The notes: generated by a model not told the origin, from the sequence alone. DNA of 64,000 nucleotides from Acidobacteriota bacterium (GCA_018269005.1 JAFDVK010000003.1:1-64000), one strand, 5' to 3'; numbered from the stretch's first letter, positions 52,832 through 62,007 are shown. A program made the numbers and translations.

Positions 52832-54117
52832 TTTGCGGCCGGGATTATGACAACTACCGCCGCGGATTCACTCTGAAGTATCTTTGCGAAGGCCCGGACA
52901 TCACTGATCGTTACGCTCGACAGAGCGTCGAGGCGAGCCTTCGGCTCTGCGGCCTTATACGTGTCCACATCGAGCCACAAACTCATCATATTTCGGTTTT
53001 TCCAAGCGTCGATCGTTGCGGAAAGAGCCTTCGCAAACTCTGCGTCCATGATCGGTTCAGCGATAGCGTTCGCGACGATCTCCGGCGAATTTATCTTGCC
53101 ATTCCCGATTCCGATGTCGTTCGGGTCAGCGGTAAGGCCAACGACGAACTCTCCCGGAAGCAAATGCGTTTCCGAGCGGACAAAAACACCCTTTGCAACG
53201 GCTTCCGGGATTCGGTCCCGCAGCTTTGTTTGGAGCAATCGGGCGTACACGGCAGCGGCCGGCGCGTTCTTGTCAGCGACGGCGGCACCGCGAAAGGCCG
53301 TGCGGGCCTCGGCACTTGTCCCGCCTTTCCATTCGACGGTCAGGGTGTCCTTGGCCGGTGGATCGGGCTGTCGAAAGGTGGAGGGCACTCGCTTGTCTGA
53401 TTTCTCCCAAGCTCCGAAGTATCTACGGATCGCTCTCTTCGCTAAAGCGGTGTCGATATTACCCGCAATTGCGAGCGACGCGTTGTCGGCCCTGATAAAG
53501 CGTTCTCTCGCATCGATCAGATCGGCAAAATCGATCCGGTTTACGCTTTCCTCAGAGCCGTTGACCGGTCTGCCGTATGGAAATATGCCAAAAAGCCTGG
53601 CCCGCACGATCCGATCGGCGGCCTTTGCCTCGTCGGCCTCTCCAGCCTTCAATTCTGCAAGCAGGTTCGCTTTCAGTTTGGCGGTCGTTTCCTTGTCGAT
53701 CTCGACCGTATTTATCGCGGTTCCGATCGTTTCGAGCATCTTGAGCATATTCTCCGGAGTCGAAGAAGCCGATATCTCGATATAATCGTAGTTGGTCGAG
53801 ATCGTGAGCTCACCGCCAAGGTCCTCTTTAAAAAATTCGCGGGCAGCTTCGTTAGGGAAGATGTTCTCGGCAAGAAGCCGCATTACGCCTTCGTGCTTTT
53901 GCGGGTCAAACGCGGCTCCGGAATGAATTCGCAATTTTGCTTCTACTCGCGGCGATGCAACGCGATTCCAGATATAAACCTTCAGACCGTTCAGCAGGGT
54001 GTCGGTCTTTGGCTGATCTGAAAGCGTTTGAGCGCCAACACCAATGGAAGCCAGGCAAACCGCGATGCCGGCGGCCACGACGGTTGAGAGTTTACGAATG
54101 GATGTTGCAGGTCTCAT
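52828..54117 (-). CDS. M16-fold exported protein lacking the zinc motif
   Basis: About 429 aa from ATG 54117 (MRPATSIRK); earlier in-frame starts exist at 54135 and 54258. A signal peptide ends near VGAQ. The body resembles peptidase M16 (insulinase/processing peptidase): TDTLLNGLKVYIWNRVASPRVEAKLRIHSGAAFD, then the site where HxxEH belongs. This reads HEGVMRLLAENIFP, so no inverted zinc motif exists. The C-terminal M16_C part (ADNASLAIAGNIDTALAKRAIRRYFGAW) is kept. Such subunits often pair with an active M16; none is adjacent. Co-translated with ubiE/menG by a 4-bp overlap. Confidence 0.82.
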   Translation of the reverse strand: MRPATSIRKLSTVVAAGIAVCLASIGVGAQTLSDQPKTDTLLNGLKVYIWNRVASPRVEAKLRIHSGAAFDPQKHEGVMRLLAENIFPNEAAREFFKEDLGGELTISTNYDYIEISASSTPENMLKMLETIGTAINTVEIDKETTAKLKANLLAELKAGEADEAKAADRIVRARLFGIFPYGRPVNGSEESVNRIDFADLIDARERFIRADNASLAIAGNIDTALAKRAIRRYFGAWEKSDKRVPSTFRQPDPPAKDTLTVEWKGGTSAEARTAFRGAAVADKNAPAAAVYARLLQTKLRDRIPEAVAKGVFVRSETHLLPGEFVVGLTADPNDIGIGNGKINSPEIVANAIAEPIMDAEFAKALSATIDAWKNRNMMSLWLDVDTYKAAEPKARLDALSSVTISDVRAFAKILQSESAAVVVIIPAAK

Positions 54118-54284
54118 TGAATAAACGCGGATCATTAGGGCATTAGTTGCCGAAAAGGCTGTCAGACGTTGCAAGGGCAGTCGTAGCGAACCGGCCGTCA
54201 AGCCCATTTTCGTGGAAACTTCTACTAAAATTTTGACAGGGAGCAGGCATCGCGTCAAACGTATAAGGCATCTATCAAGACATC

Positions 54285-54362
54285 GGGCTTAAACGCCTGA
54301 GGCGTAAACGTTTTAGGTTAAGCAAGAAAGGGCTTAAACATTCGGGGAAAACGGGTTATAAT
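54285..54362 (+). promoter_or_regulatory. Direct repeats, palindrome and -10 box upstream of the TonB-like gene
   Basis: GGGCTTAAAC occurs at 54285-54294 and 54330-54339. ACGCCTGAGGCGT (54293-54305) is a perfect palindrome. TATAAT is at 54357-54362, with ATG 52 nt downstream. The spacing suggests an operator upstream of a promoter. No regulator can be named. Confidence 0.5.
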
Positions 54363-54413
54363 TGAAAGTTGATCTCGCGTTTGTAAAAGAGTGCGGAGGT
54401 TACTAAGTAAGAG

Positions 54414-55706
54414 ATGGGAAAGATCGTCAAATATTGCAGCGCTTGTGATGCAGATTGGGCCGAGAAGTTCGGCTTTTGTCCTACTTGCGGCTCAACACTA
54501 CAAGCATTTGAACTAAAACCGATCGAGGAAGCTGCGGAACCTCAGGTAATAGACGGGAGGGCTCGGATTACCGGACCGCTTGAAATGCCGGAACCTGAGC
54601 CGCCTGCCTTTATTGCCGCACCGGCAGCTGAAGCAGCACCGGAGATCATTGCGCCGGAGCCTGAGCTGGAGCCGGTTCTTGAAGTCGAACCGCCGGTCGA
54701 GCCCGAACGTGCGGTGACCGCGCCTGTGCCGGTGTATGTGTCGAAACCGCTTGATGCGGACGCAAAGCGTTTTGCGGAACCGTCCGAGGCGGGTTACGTC
54801 GATGACGGTCTGTTTCACGTGACCGTGATCGAAGAGAAGGACGTAGCGAAACGGAATTGGCTTCTGCTTGGAGCGACATTTCTCGTTACCGCGACGCTTC
54901 TGACCGGAATCATCGCAAATTTGTTCAGCCAAAGCCTAGATATCGCCGCGATCAATGATGAGATCTCGCGTGCCAGCCTGATCGACCTTGACCCTATGAC
55001 GGTCGAGGAAGAGCAGCAAAAGAAGGATAAGGATGACGCCGGCGGCGGAGGCGGCGGAGGCCAAGAGGAAAAGACGCCGGCATCAAAAGGCGACCTTGCC
55101 AACCAAACAGAGAACCCAATTCGTCCGCCCGACGCAAAGGTTCCGCGCTTGGATGACCCCGCGTTGGTCTTGCCGCCTGCATCTACGAAGGGGAATAAAA
55201 AGTTCGATCAGACCAATGGCGTTTATGGCCTTCCGGACAGCCAGTACAGCACTCTCTCGAATGGTGATGGTACCGGCGGCGGTATTGGCGGAGGAAACGG
55301 CCGTGGACAAGGCAATGGAAACGGCGGCGGTGCCGGTAACGGGAACGGTAACGGATTTGGCAACGGCAACGGAAATGGAAATGGAAACGGCGCCGGTGAT
55401 GGCGATGAGGGTCTAGGTGCACCGCCGAAGGCCGGCCCGTCGTCCGGCCTGCAGGTTACTTACAAGCCGAAGCCGAGTTATACCGACGCGGCTCGTCAGA
55501 ATCAAGTTCAGGGGAAGGTCACACTGCGTGTTACGTTCCTCGCATCCGGAAGTATCGGCGGTGTTTCGACGATCAAGGGACTGCCATACGGCCTTACCGA
55601 ACAGGCGATCGCGGCAGCACGCTCTATGCGGTTCACGCCGGCCATGGTCAACGGGGTTCGCAGGGATACTGTGAGGACGGTAGAATTCTCGTTCGCGATC
55701 TATTGA
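54414..55706 (+). CDS. Zinc-ribbon/TonB-type energy transducer fusion
   Basis: The 430-aa protein has four parts. Residues 1-30 hold a zinc ribbon (C8SAC11 and C22PTC25). A Pro/Glu/Ala/Val-rich spacer follows (about 30-135). One membrane helix covers about 147-170 (LLLGATFLVTATLLTGIIANLF). A periplasmic Gly/Asn-rich repeat of about 60 residues (280-345) leads to a TonB C-terminal domain at about 350-430 (KPSYTDAARQNQVQGKVTLRVTFLASGSI, ending RFTPAMVNGVRRDTVRTVEFSFAIY). TonB transmits proton-motive energy to outer-membrane receptors. The cytoplasmic zinc ribbon is unusual and might sense metal or bind a partner. Confidence 0.83.
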   Translation: MGKIVKYCSACDADWAEKFGFCPTCGSTLQAFELKPIEEAAEPQVIDGRARITGPLEMPEPEPPAFIAAPAAEAAPEIIAPEPELEPVLEVEPPVEPERAVTAPVPVYVSKPLDADAKRFAEPSEAGYVDDGLFHVTVIEEKDVAKRNWLLLGATFLVTATLLTGIIANLFSQSLDIAAINDEISRASLIDLDPMTVEEEQQKKDKDDAGGGGGGGQEEKTPASKGDLANQTENPIRPPDAKVPRLDDPALVLPPASTKGNKKFDQTNGVYGLPDSQYSTLSNGDGTGGGIGGGNGRGQGNGNGGGAGNGNGNGFGNGNGNGNGNGAGDGDEGLGAPPKAGPSSGLQVTYKPKPSYTDAARQNQVQGKVTLRVTFLASGSIGGVSTIKGLPYGLTEQAIAAARSMRFTPAMVNGVRRDTVRTVEFSFAIY

Positions 55707-55725
55707 TCGGGAATTCAATTAGATG

Positions 55726-55761
55726 AAAAAAGAGACTGTCGCGATCGGCAGTCTCTTTTTT
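55726..55761. terminator. Bidirectional terminator
   Basis: AAAAAAGAGACTG (55726-55738) and CAGTCTCTTTTTT (55749-55761) form a symmetric stem with A- and T-runs, so it can stop transcription from both the TonB-like gene and the convergent small gene at 55762. Confidence 0.85.
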
Positions 55762-56034
55762 CTAAATGAAAACTACGGTCTGTGACGACGGGATGTCGAA
55801 GCGCTTTCGGCATCTGATATTACGGCAAACCAGCACATCGTCAACACGGACCATATAGTCGCGTGACTTCGCAAATTGAGCTTTCTGCTGCTCGTTCAGG
55901 CCGCGAGGCAGATCTTTCTTCTTTGTTCGCTTGAGCCAGCGGACATCATAGTCCTGCCGTTCCCTGCAGTAAGGGCACGAAAAGCTTGCATTCTTTATTT
56001 CCTGACGCTCGTTAAAGATGTCGCGCTCATTCAT
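55762..56034 (-). CDS. Small zinc-binding protein
   Basis: The 90-aa protein has C-P-Y-C (SFSCPYCRERQDY) and C-R-N-I-R-C (VLVCRNIRCRKRF), which could coordinate one zinc. A basic linker of about 45 residues (RWLKRTKKKDLPRG) lies between. No family recognised. It converges with the TonB-like gene across the terminator. Confidence 0.7.
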   Translation of the reverse strand: MNERDIFNERQEIKNASFSCPYCRERQDYDVRWLKRTKKKDLPRGLNEQQKAQFAKSRDYMVRVDDVLVCRNIRCRKRFDIPSSQTVVFI

Positions 56035-56074
56035 AAACTCTATTCTAACACGTCAGAGCCCTCTGAAAATGAGT

Positions 56075-56365
56075 TTAGGTCGCGATCTCGCGCAGGTACT
56101 GAAAACTGAAGATCCCGGAGTCATGCTGGTCGGAGAAGACGAAATTCAGAGCGTATCGGCCGACGACCGCCGTCGAGTTTATCTTGATATCCTCGGGGAT
56201 CGAGTCGTCAACGAGCATCTTCTCGCCCGTCCATTCGTTTATGCACATCGCACATGGGCATCTGCGGCGTAATGCGAGGGCATTGTAGCGAGTTTCACTC
56301 TCATCCGACCATTTAATGGTGAATTCGGTGTCGGATTCTTCAACGATCTGAATTGGTTCTATCAT
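56075..56365 (-). CDS. DUF971-family protein
   Basis: The 96-aa protein has the DUF971 (gamma-butyrobetaine hydroxylase-like N-terminal) pattern: FTIKWSDESETRYNALALRRRCPCAMCINEWTGEKML, with the CPCAMC cysteine cluster, and VGRYALNFVFSDQHDSGIFSFQYLRE. Function is poorly understood; a metal or Fe-S-linked role is suspected for the family. It lies 6 bp after the membrane-protein gene (56372), so the two are probably co-transcribed. Confidence 0.85.
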   Translation of the reverse strand: MIEPIQIVEESDTEFTIKWSDESETRYNALALRRRCPCAMCINEWTGEKMLVDDSIPEDIKINSTAVVGRYALNFVFSDQHDSGIFSFQYLREIAT

Positions 56366-56371
56366 TTGTTT

Positions 56372-57067
56372 CTAGCTAAGGACCGGAGCGTTCTTTGGGA
56401 AGACCTGTCGATAAGCAACTAAATTCGTCGCCATAAGGATCGGCACGGCAAGATAGATGCCGACGCAGAACGCCAGATAACCAAGGAGGCCGATGCCGAT
56501 ATTTACCGCGATCAGACCGGCGACACCGCTCATATTCTTGAATGTTGCGCGGGCGCTGAGCTTGACCGCGTCCCAAGAGGAGAGGCCGTGCTCCAAAATG
56601 AGCGGAAAAACGAACATCATAAGCGAATGGAATGTGACCATCAAAAAAGCGACGATCACGTCCACGATCAATGCGCCGAGCAGCACGGGAAGAAGTTCGT
56701 CCGGACTGATCTTCCCTCCGGAGATCGCCATCGCGACGATCGGCAGATAGATCGTCAGCAACAAGACGACGCCGTAAATAAGTCCGGGGACGAGTATCAA
56801 GATAACGGCGACAGCGCTCTTGCCTATATAACCGAAGCCTTTCCACAGATCGTCGAAATTCGCTCGGCCGCCGTCAAAAACCCTAAAATAGGCGGTCATC
56901 ATGCCGCAGACCATCGCGCCAATTAGGATGTAAAAACTGAAGCCCGCGATGAAAATGCCGATTATCGTGATCGCAAAAAGAAGCCAGTAATCCTGCTTAA
57001 TTAGGCGAAAGCCTTCTTTGACACAATCGATCGGGCGGATCTGTCCGACTGTAAATTGCGGCTGCAT
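56372..57067 (-). CDS. Polytopic membrane protein (YciC/GPDPase-membrane-domain-like)
   Basis: The 231-aa protein has about six helices, including WLLFAITIIGIFIAGFSFYIL, VAVILILVPGLIYGVVLLLTIYL and MSGVAGLIAVNIGIGLLGYLAFCVGI. The ALVDW-type segment HGLSSWDAVKLSARATFKN is typical of YciC-like/DUF975-like membrane proteins. No enzyme motif. It lies between glgP and the DUF971 gene. Confidence 0.78.
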   Translation of the reverse strand: MQPQFTVGQIRPIDCVKEGFRLIKQDYWLLFAITIIGIFIAGFSFYILIGAMVCGMMTAYFRVFDGGRANFDDLWKGFGYIGKSAVAVILILVPGLIYGVVLLLTIYLPIVAMAISGGKISPDELLPVLLGALIVDVIVAFLMVTFHSLMMFVFPLILEHGLSSWDAVKLSARATFKNMSGVAGLIAVNIGIGLLGYLAFCVGIYLAVPILMATNLVAYRQVFPKNAPVLS

Positions 57068-57083
57068 AAGGTCTGTTCACATC

Positions 57084-59261
57084 CTAATGTCTGTAGATTC
57101 TTTCAAGGTAGTCGCTGACCATTCGGTCCGTCGAGAATTGCGGCGTCAAGGTGCCGATCGCCTCTCGCATCATTCCTATCCAGCGCTTCCGAATACCGTC
57201 TTCGAACTCGTAATATGCCGGAATGACCTCTGCTTCGAGCGTGCTGTAAAGAGACTCTGCGTCCTGCTTGTCAACCTCTTCATCGGTGCCGCTCGTTTCG
57301 AGGCCGCCGATCGCAAAACCGTTCTTGCCATTGTAGCCCTCGATCCACCAGCCGTCGAGAATTGAGAAGTTGAGCGCGCCGTTCATCGCGGCCTTCATAC
57401 CGCTGGTGCCGCTCGCTTCCATCGGCCTGCGGGGCACGTTCATCCAAACATCGACGCCGCGAACGAGATAGCGAGCGACCTCCTGATCGTAGTCTTCGAT
57501 AAAGACCGCACGCCGCTGCCAATTTGAGTCGCTGTTGATGCGGAGCAACTCCTGCAGCATGGCTTTTCCGACCTTGTCCTGAGGGTGTGCTTTGCCCGCA
57601 AAAACGAACTGGACAGGACGCTCTTCGTCATCGACCATCTTCAAAAGCCTTGGGAGATCGGAGAAGATCAGGTCCCAGCGTTTGTATTCGGCCACGCGCC
57701 GAGCGAACCCAATAGTGAGAACCTCAGACGAAAAGAGCGTTGCCGTGTCCTCATTCTCATGAATGGTCTCGACCGTGCCCGCGTCTTTTGTAGCGGTTCG
57801 CCTGCGTACATACGAGATCAAAAGGCCCTTGAGAGCTTGATGGGCCGCCCATAGATCCTCATCCGGAATGTTCCAAACCGCCGTGCCCCATTTGCCTGTA
57901 TCACAAACTGATTCATGCCAATTTGCTCCAAGCTCGCGGCAGTAGAGATTCTGCAGCAGCGGCGAGATCCAGGTCGGGGCATGAACGCCGTTCGTGACCG
58001 ACGTGATCGGCACGGCTTCGGCGTCGGCAAGGCCCGGGAACATCTTCAGCCAGAGTTGGCGCGACACGTGGCCGTGCTTTTCGCTCACGCCGTTCGAAGA
58101 TCGGCACATTCGGATCGCAAGCGGCGTCATCCCAAAATACTCCTTGTCGTCAGATAGATTTGCCCGGCCGAGAGCGAGAAATTCGTTGTCCGAGATCTTG
58201 AGGGACCGTAGATATTCCTGACTAAAACATTCAAGAAGCAAGTTCGGCTCGAAGGTGTCATTTCCTGCGGCCACGGGCGTGTGCGTCGTAAAAACACACT
58301 TTTCCCGCACGGCTTGGATCGCATCGGCAAAGTTCCGGTCAGGATTCGCGGCAAGGAATTCGGATGCGAGCTCGAGCGTAGAAAAGCCGGCATGGCCCTC
58401 GTTCAGGTGATAAACATCGGCCTGGACCCCGAGAGCACGCAGCAGACGAACACCGCCGATCCCGAGAACTTTTTCCTGCACGACGCGCGTCTCCGAGTCG
58501 CCGCCGTAAAGATGGCCGGTGATGAGGCGATCCACTTCGGAATTTTCAGGAACGTTGGTATCGAGCAGATAAAGAGAGATACGGCCGACCTTAGCAAGCC
58601 AGGCCCTGCAAACAACTTCACGACCGCGAATGTGAACAGAGACCGTAAGCCGGGAGCCATCTTCGTTGACTACGGGCGAGAGGGCGAGTTCCGTATCGAA
58701 AAGGTCGTTGTATGTTTCCTCTTGCCAGCCTTCGTGATTAACATGCTGACGAAAGAATCCGTAGCGATAAAAAAGCCCGATCGCCGTCAGCGGAAGATTC
58801 AGATCGCTTGCCGACTTCAGATGGTCGCCCGCAAGGATACCAAGTCCGCCGGAGTAGATGGGCAGGGAATTATGAACGCCGTATTCCGCGCAGAAGTAAG
58901 CGATCTTCGGCGTTGGCGCGAGCGCCGTGCCCTCGTTCGCAGGTACGGCAAGATAAGCCGCCTGACGGGCCGCGAACTGATTCAGCCGATCCACATACGC
59001 TGGGTCGCAAGCTCGAAGCCAGAGCCGAAAACTCTCGACATCCTCAAGGAAAACCCTCGGCCGCTGCTCGCTTTTATCCCAAAAACGCGAATCGAGGTCG
59101 CGAAACAATGCGACGCCTTCGGGCTGCCACGACCAATAAAAATTCATCGAGATCTCGAATAGCGGCCGCAACGCTTCCGGGATGTGGCGGTCGATATTGA
59201 AATCGTCTCTGAATGTAGCTGTAGGGGTATCTTGCTGTGCTTCTTGCGCGGTTTCGCTCAT
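57084..59261 (-). CDS. glgP: Alpha-glucan phosphorylase (GT35)
   Basis: The 725-aa protein has YFCAEYGVHNSLPIYSGGLGILAGDHLKSASDLNLP, VYHLNEGHAGF, FTTHTPVAAGNDTF and the PLP-lysine motif PMEASGTSGMKAAMNG, marking an active GT35 enzyme. It is shorter than muscle/E. coli GlgP and closer to the archaeal/Thermotoga type. It releases glucose-1-phosphate from alpha-glucans made by glgA. The macro-domain gene lies 72 bp upstream. Confidence 0.93.
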   Translation of the reverse strand: MSETAQEAQQDTPTATFRDDFNIDRHIPEALRPLFEISMNFYWSWQPEGVALFRDLDSRFWDKSEQRPRVFLEDVESFRLWLRACDPAYVDRLNQFAARQAAYLAVPANEGTALAPTPKIAYFCAEYGVHNSLPIYSGGLGILAGDHLKSASDLNLPLTAIGLFYRYGFFRQHVNHEGWQEETYNDLFDTELALSPVVNEDGSRLTVSVHIRGREVVCRAWLAKVGRISLYLLDTNVPENSEVDRLITGHLYGGDSETRVVQEKVLGIGGVRLLRALGVQADVYHLNEGHAGFSTLELASEFLAANPDRNFADAIQAVREKCVFTTHTPVAAGNDTFEPNLLLECFSQEYLRSLKISDNEFLALGRANLSDDKEYFGMTPLAIRMCRSSNGVSEKHGHVSRQLWLKMFPGLADAEAVPITSVTNGVHAPTWISPLLQNLYCRELGANWHESVCDTGKWGTAVWNIPDEDLWAAHQALKGLLISYVRRRTATKDAGTVETIHENEDTATLFSSEVLTIGFARRVAEYKRWDLIFSDLPRLLKMVDDEERPVQFVFAGKAHPQDKVGKAMLQELLRINSDSNWQRRAVFIEDYDQEVARYLVRGVDVWMNVPRRPMEASGTSGMKAAMNGALNFSILDGWWIEGYNGKNGFAIGGLETSGTDEEVDKQDAESLYSTLEAEVIPAYYEFEDGIRKRWIGMMREAIGTLTPQFSTDRMVSDYLERIYRH

Positions 59262-59333
59262 ATTTCTGGCTTGAATGGTATTGAACGAATATAGCGGACG
59301 CGAAAGTGAAGAGCAAGATTGGACGGTTGGCGC

Positions 59334-59876
59334 CTAGAAGAAGTTCCATTCAAGAAACGTGTCCAGATCGGATCCATGAAAGAAAACCAAATTGATCGAT
59401 CTGATGCATTCGTCACTTTCCAGAAAGGCTTTTATTGCTGCGGAAGAGACGCGTGCCGCCCGATCCTTCGGGAAGTGATAGACACCCGTAGAGATAGACG
59501 GGAAGGCGATAGAGGTAAGGTCGTTTTCAACCGCCAAAGAAAGAGAATTCGTGTACGCAGCGGCAAGCAATTCGTCATCGCGTCCGTGATTCAAGCCGTA
59601 TTGCGGGCCGACCGTGTGGATCACGAACCTGGCCGGAAGCTTGCCGCCAGTGGTGATGACGGCTTCACCGACGGGCAGTCCATCGGGATATCTTGTTGCT
59701 CGGATATCACGGCAATAGGTCAGAATTTCCGGTCCGCCCGCAAGATGTATCGCGCCGTCAACTCCGCCTCCGCCAAGGAGCGTGGAGTTTGCCGCGTTGA
59801 CGATAGCGTCCGTCGTTTGTTTCGTAAGGTCACCAACTAGAGCAGTTACTCTGCCGTCGAGGAATGATGCGCCCAT
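59334..59876 (-). CDS. Macro-domain protein (O-acetyl-ADP-ribose deacetylase-like)
   Basis: The 180-aa single macro domain has DAIVNAANSTLLGGGGVDGAIHLAGG (ADP-ribose-binding Asn and Gly loop), GEAVITTGGKLPARFVIHTVGPQYG and SISTGVYHFPKDRAA. It likely removes or recognises ADP-ribose derivatives. Its ATG lies 4 bp downstream of the DoxX-like gene's stop, in the same operon. Confidence 0.9.
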   Translation of the reverse strand: MGASFLDGRVTALVGDLTKQTTDAIVNAANSTLLGGGGVDGAIHLAGGPEILTYCRDIRATRYPDGLPVGEAVITTGGKLPARFVIHTVGPQYGLNHGRDDELLAAAYTNSLSLAVENDLTSIAFPSISTGVYHFPKDRAARVSSAAIKAFLESDECIRSINLVFFHGSDLDTFLEWNFF

Positions 59877-59880
59877 TAGG

Positions 59881-60561
59881 CTATTTTGGCGCAGAATCAG
59901 GTGCGTTCACCAATGTCCCCGCCGGCATCAGCCAATAATGGACTGCCACGACGAGGCCGAACACCGCTCCCAGTGCTACGAGAACGAGCGTCGTGCCGAA
60001 GTAGTTGGGCAGATTTCCGAGTCGGATCGACCACGCGAAGATCCCGCAAAAGATCCCGCCGACCGCAAAGACAAGTGGGATCAGGACGATCTGCAGCTTG
60101 AATTTTCGCGTCCTTGCCCTTCGAGTAAAGAAGATGATCGGCTTCAGGCGATCGTACTCCCAAGTGACCAGAAACACACCGGCGAGCGACATAAAAATTG
60201 TCACGAGCCACGTTCCCGCGAACCCGACAGCGTTCGTAAGGACGGCGATATTCACTATTATCGGAAAAAAGAGCAGTGCTCCGATGTGCGATGTCCGCGG
60301 TATCAAGAGCAGGATCGCCGCGATCAGCTGCGACCAGCCGATGAACTCGTAATAGTAACCGGTTCCAAGCAACGCATTGAAATAATGGCCGACGGGATTT
60401 GAGTCCGGCAGGCTTGTGAACGGCTTGTGAAGTATTTTCGGGATGCTCGGCGGTATGAATCCGACCGCGATAATGCATCGCGTAAACGCCGCAAATAACT
60501 GCATCCACCATCTCTGAGTAGCCGCTGAGTGAAGTTCATCCAATGTGTGCTCGATCCGCAT
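59881..60561 (-). CDS. DoxX-like membrane protein
   Basis: About 226 aa from ATG 60561 (MRIEHTLDEL), with four to six helices. It contains IIAVGFIPPSIPKIL and GWSQLIAAILLLIPRTSHIGALLFFPIIVNIAVLTNAVGF, resembling DoxX/DUF417-like proteins. The C-terminal half adds IVLIPLVFAVGGIFCGIF and VLVALGAVFGLVVAVHYWL. Upstream of the macro-domain gene. Function unknown. Confidence 0.7.
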   Translation of the reverse strand: MRIEHTLDELHSAATQRWWMQLFAAFTRCIIAVGFIPPSIPKILHKPFTSLPDSNPVGHYFNALLGTGYYYEFIGWSQLIAAILLLIPRTSHIGALLFFPIIVNIAVLTNAVGFAGTWLVTIFMSLAGVFLVTWEYDRLKPIIFFTRRARTRKFKLQIVLIPLVFAVGGIFCGIFAWSIRLGNLPNYFGTTLVLVALGAVFGLVVAVHYWLMPAGTLVNAPDSAPK

Positions 60562-60609
60562 ATTTGTCCTATATAACGTCGCTAACGGTATAAAAAGTTC
60601 TGTCAGTTT

Positions 60610-60637
60610 TTGGCACAAGCGGTTTTTTCGGTAAAAT
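60610..60637 (+). promoter_or_regulatory. Sigma-70-type promoter for mtnA
   Basis: TTGGCA (60610-60615) and TAAAAT (60632-60637) lie 16 bp apart, 57 nt before the ATG at 60695. I see no SAM-riboswitch-like fold in the short leader. Confidence 0.6.
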
Positions 60638-60694
60638 CCTTTGTTTGACCGCGAACCTGCAAAGTCCTGTTGCCGTCAAGTAAGGCGTAATTCT

Positions 60695-61750
60695 ATGAAA
60701 CTTAATATCATTCCGGTCCGCCGTACAGATGCGGGCGTCGAGATGCTCGATCAGCGACTGTTACCGACCGAAGAAAAATGGCTGCTCCTGAAGACGTATG
60801 ATGATGTCGCAAAAGGCATCAAGGATATGGTCGTCCGAGGAGCTCCAGCCATCGGTGTTTCTGCGGCATACGGAATGGCATTGGCCGCAACGGCATTTGT
60901 CGGTACGACCGTTGCCGATCTCGAAGAAGAACTCGATTTTGCTGCGGATGTTCTCGGCAAAACGCGCCCGACGGCGGTGAACCTTTTTTGGGCGATCGAC
61001 CGAATGAAGGCCGCGTTCGGGAGAGCGAAGGCCGAGGGCAAGAGTGTCACCGAGATCAAGGCTATCCTCGAAACCGAGGCGAAATCCATTCACGACGAGG
61101 ATATCGAGGCCCAACGCATGATCGCGAAATTTGGCGGGGAGTTGATCGCAGACAATTCGACCGTTCTGACGCACTGCAACGCTGGAGCACTCGCGACCGG
61201 AGGAGTTTGGGGCACGGCTCTCGGCGTCATTCGCGGTGCTGTCGATCAGGGCAAGCACATCTCGGTCATCGCGGACGAAACACGGCCATACCTACAAGGC
61301 GCACGCCTGACGGCGTGGGAATTGATGGAAGACGACATTCCCGTAACGCTTATCACTGACAATATGAGCGGCCACGTGATGAAGAAAGGACGCGTGCAGG
61401 CCGTCGTCGTCGGCAGCGACCGCATCGCCGCCAACGGCGATGTCGCGAACAAGATCGGCACCTATATGGTCGCCGTTCTCGCAAAGCGGCACAACATTCC
61501 GTTCTATGTCGCAGCTCCGCTTTCGACGGTCGATCTCAACTGCCCGACGGGCGACGAGATCCCTATCGAGGAACGCGACCGCACTGAGATCACGCACGTT
61601 AAAGGCCACCAACTCGCCCCCGACGACGTAGGCATCACGAACTACGCCTTCGACGTGACGCCAAACGACCTCGTGACCGCCATAATCACCGAAAAAGGCG
61701 TCGCGAGGGCACCGTATAGGGAGAGTTTGAGGAGACAATTTGAAGGATAG
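60695..61750 (+). CDS. mtnA: Methylthioribose-1-phosphate isomerase
   Basis: The 351-aa protein has [19 protein letters not shown], the catalytic Cys in [31 protein letters not shown], the Asp in [21 protein letters not shown], and [11 protein letters not shown]. It is in the eIF2B-like superfamily, but these motifs are those of MtnA in methionine salvage. ATG 60695 gives the family start ([21 protein letters not shown]). No other salvage genes adjoin. Confidence 0.94.
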   Translation: MKLNIIPVRRTDAGVEMLDQRLLPTEEKWLLLKTYDDVAKGIKDMVVRGAPAIGVSAAYGMALAATAFVGTTVADLEEELDFAADVLGKTRPTAVNLFWAIDRMKAAFGRAKAEGKSVTEIKAILETEAKSIHDEDIEAQRMIAKFGGELIADNSTVLTHCNAGALATGGVWGTALGVIRGAVDQGKHISVIADETRPYLQGARLTAWELMEDDIPVTLITDNMSGHVMKKGRVQAVVVGSDRIAANGDVANKIGTYMVAVLAKRHNIPFYVAAPLSTVDLNCPTGDEIPIEERDRTEITHVKGHQLAPDDVGITNYAFDVTPNDLVTAIITEKGVARAPYRESLRRQFEG

Positions 61751-61779
61751 ATTCATCAGTTCAAAGATGTCTATCGTGG

Positions 61780-61785
61780 TATAAT
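61780..61785 (+). promoter_or_regulatory. -10 box abutting the 71-aa gene (possible leaderless start)
   Basis: TATAAT at 61780-61785 lies 6 nt upstream of ATG 61792, so transcription would begin at or next to the start codon. No Shine-Dalgarno fits in between. Confidence 0.5.
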
Positions 61786-61791
61786 TGAGAT

Positions 61792-62007
61792 ATGGAAAAC
61801 GGCGTTGCTCGATTTCAACTTCTAATGGAAATGAGGCGTCTAGGCGAGCGGGCATTTCTTCATAAACTCCGTCAGGAAGACCCCGATCTGACGCCGCAGC
61901 AGATCAATGAAGAGCTAAGTAAGTGGTATCGCGATCGTCCTGGAGCGGAGTTCGGGGACGGTGTCGGTCGCGTCGGCAGCCTGTCCCGGTTTAAGCAATC
62001 CGATTGA
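61792..62007 (+). CDS. Small helical protein paired with a nucleotidyltransferase
   Basis: The 71-aa protein is charged and helical (VARFQLLMEMRRLGERAFLHKLRQEDPDLTPQQINEELSKWYRDRPG). No DNA-binding domain can be named. The TGA overlaps the TTG start of the nucleotidyltransferase (TTGA). The size and coupling suggest an antitoxin-like or chaperone-like partner, but that is inference from gene order. Confidence 0.65.
   Translation: MENGVARFQLLMEMRRLGERAFLHKLRQEDPDLTPQQINEELSKWYRDRPGAEFGDGVGRVGSLSRFKQSD

Noticed and set aside
52961..53785. 274-aa plus-strand frame opposite the M16-like gene
   Set aside because: Shadow; Ser/Ala-rich with no motif.
58281..59162. 293-aa plus-strand frame opposite glgP
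   Set aside because: Shadow of glgP.
60638..60694. SAM riboswitch before mtnA
   Set aside because: The leader of about 55 nt is too short and no conserved fold was seen.
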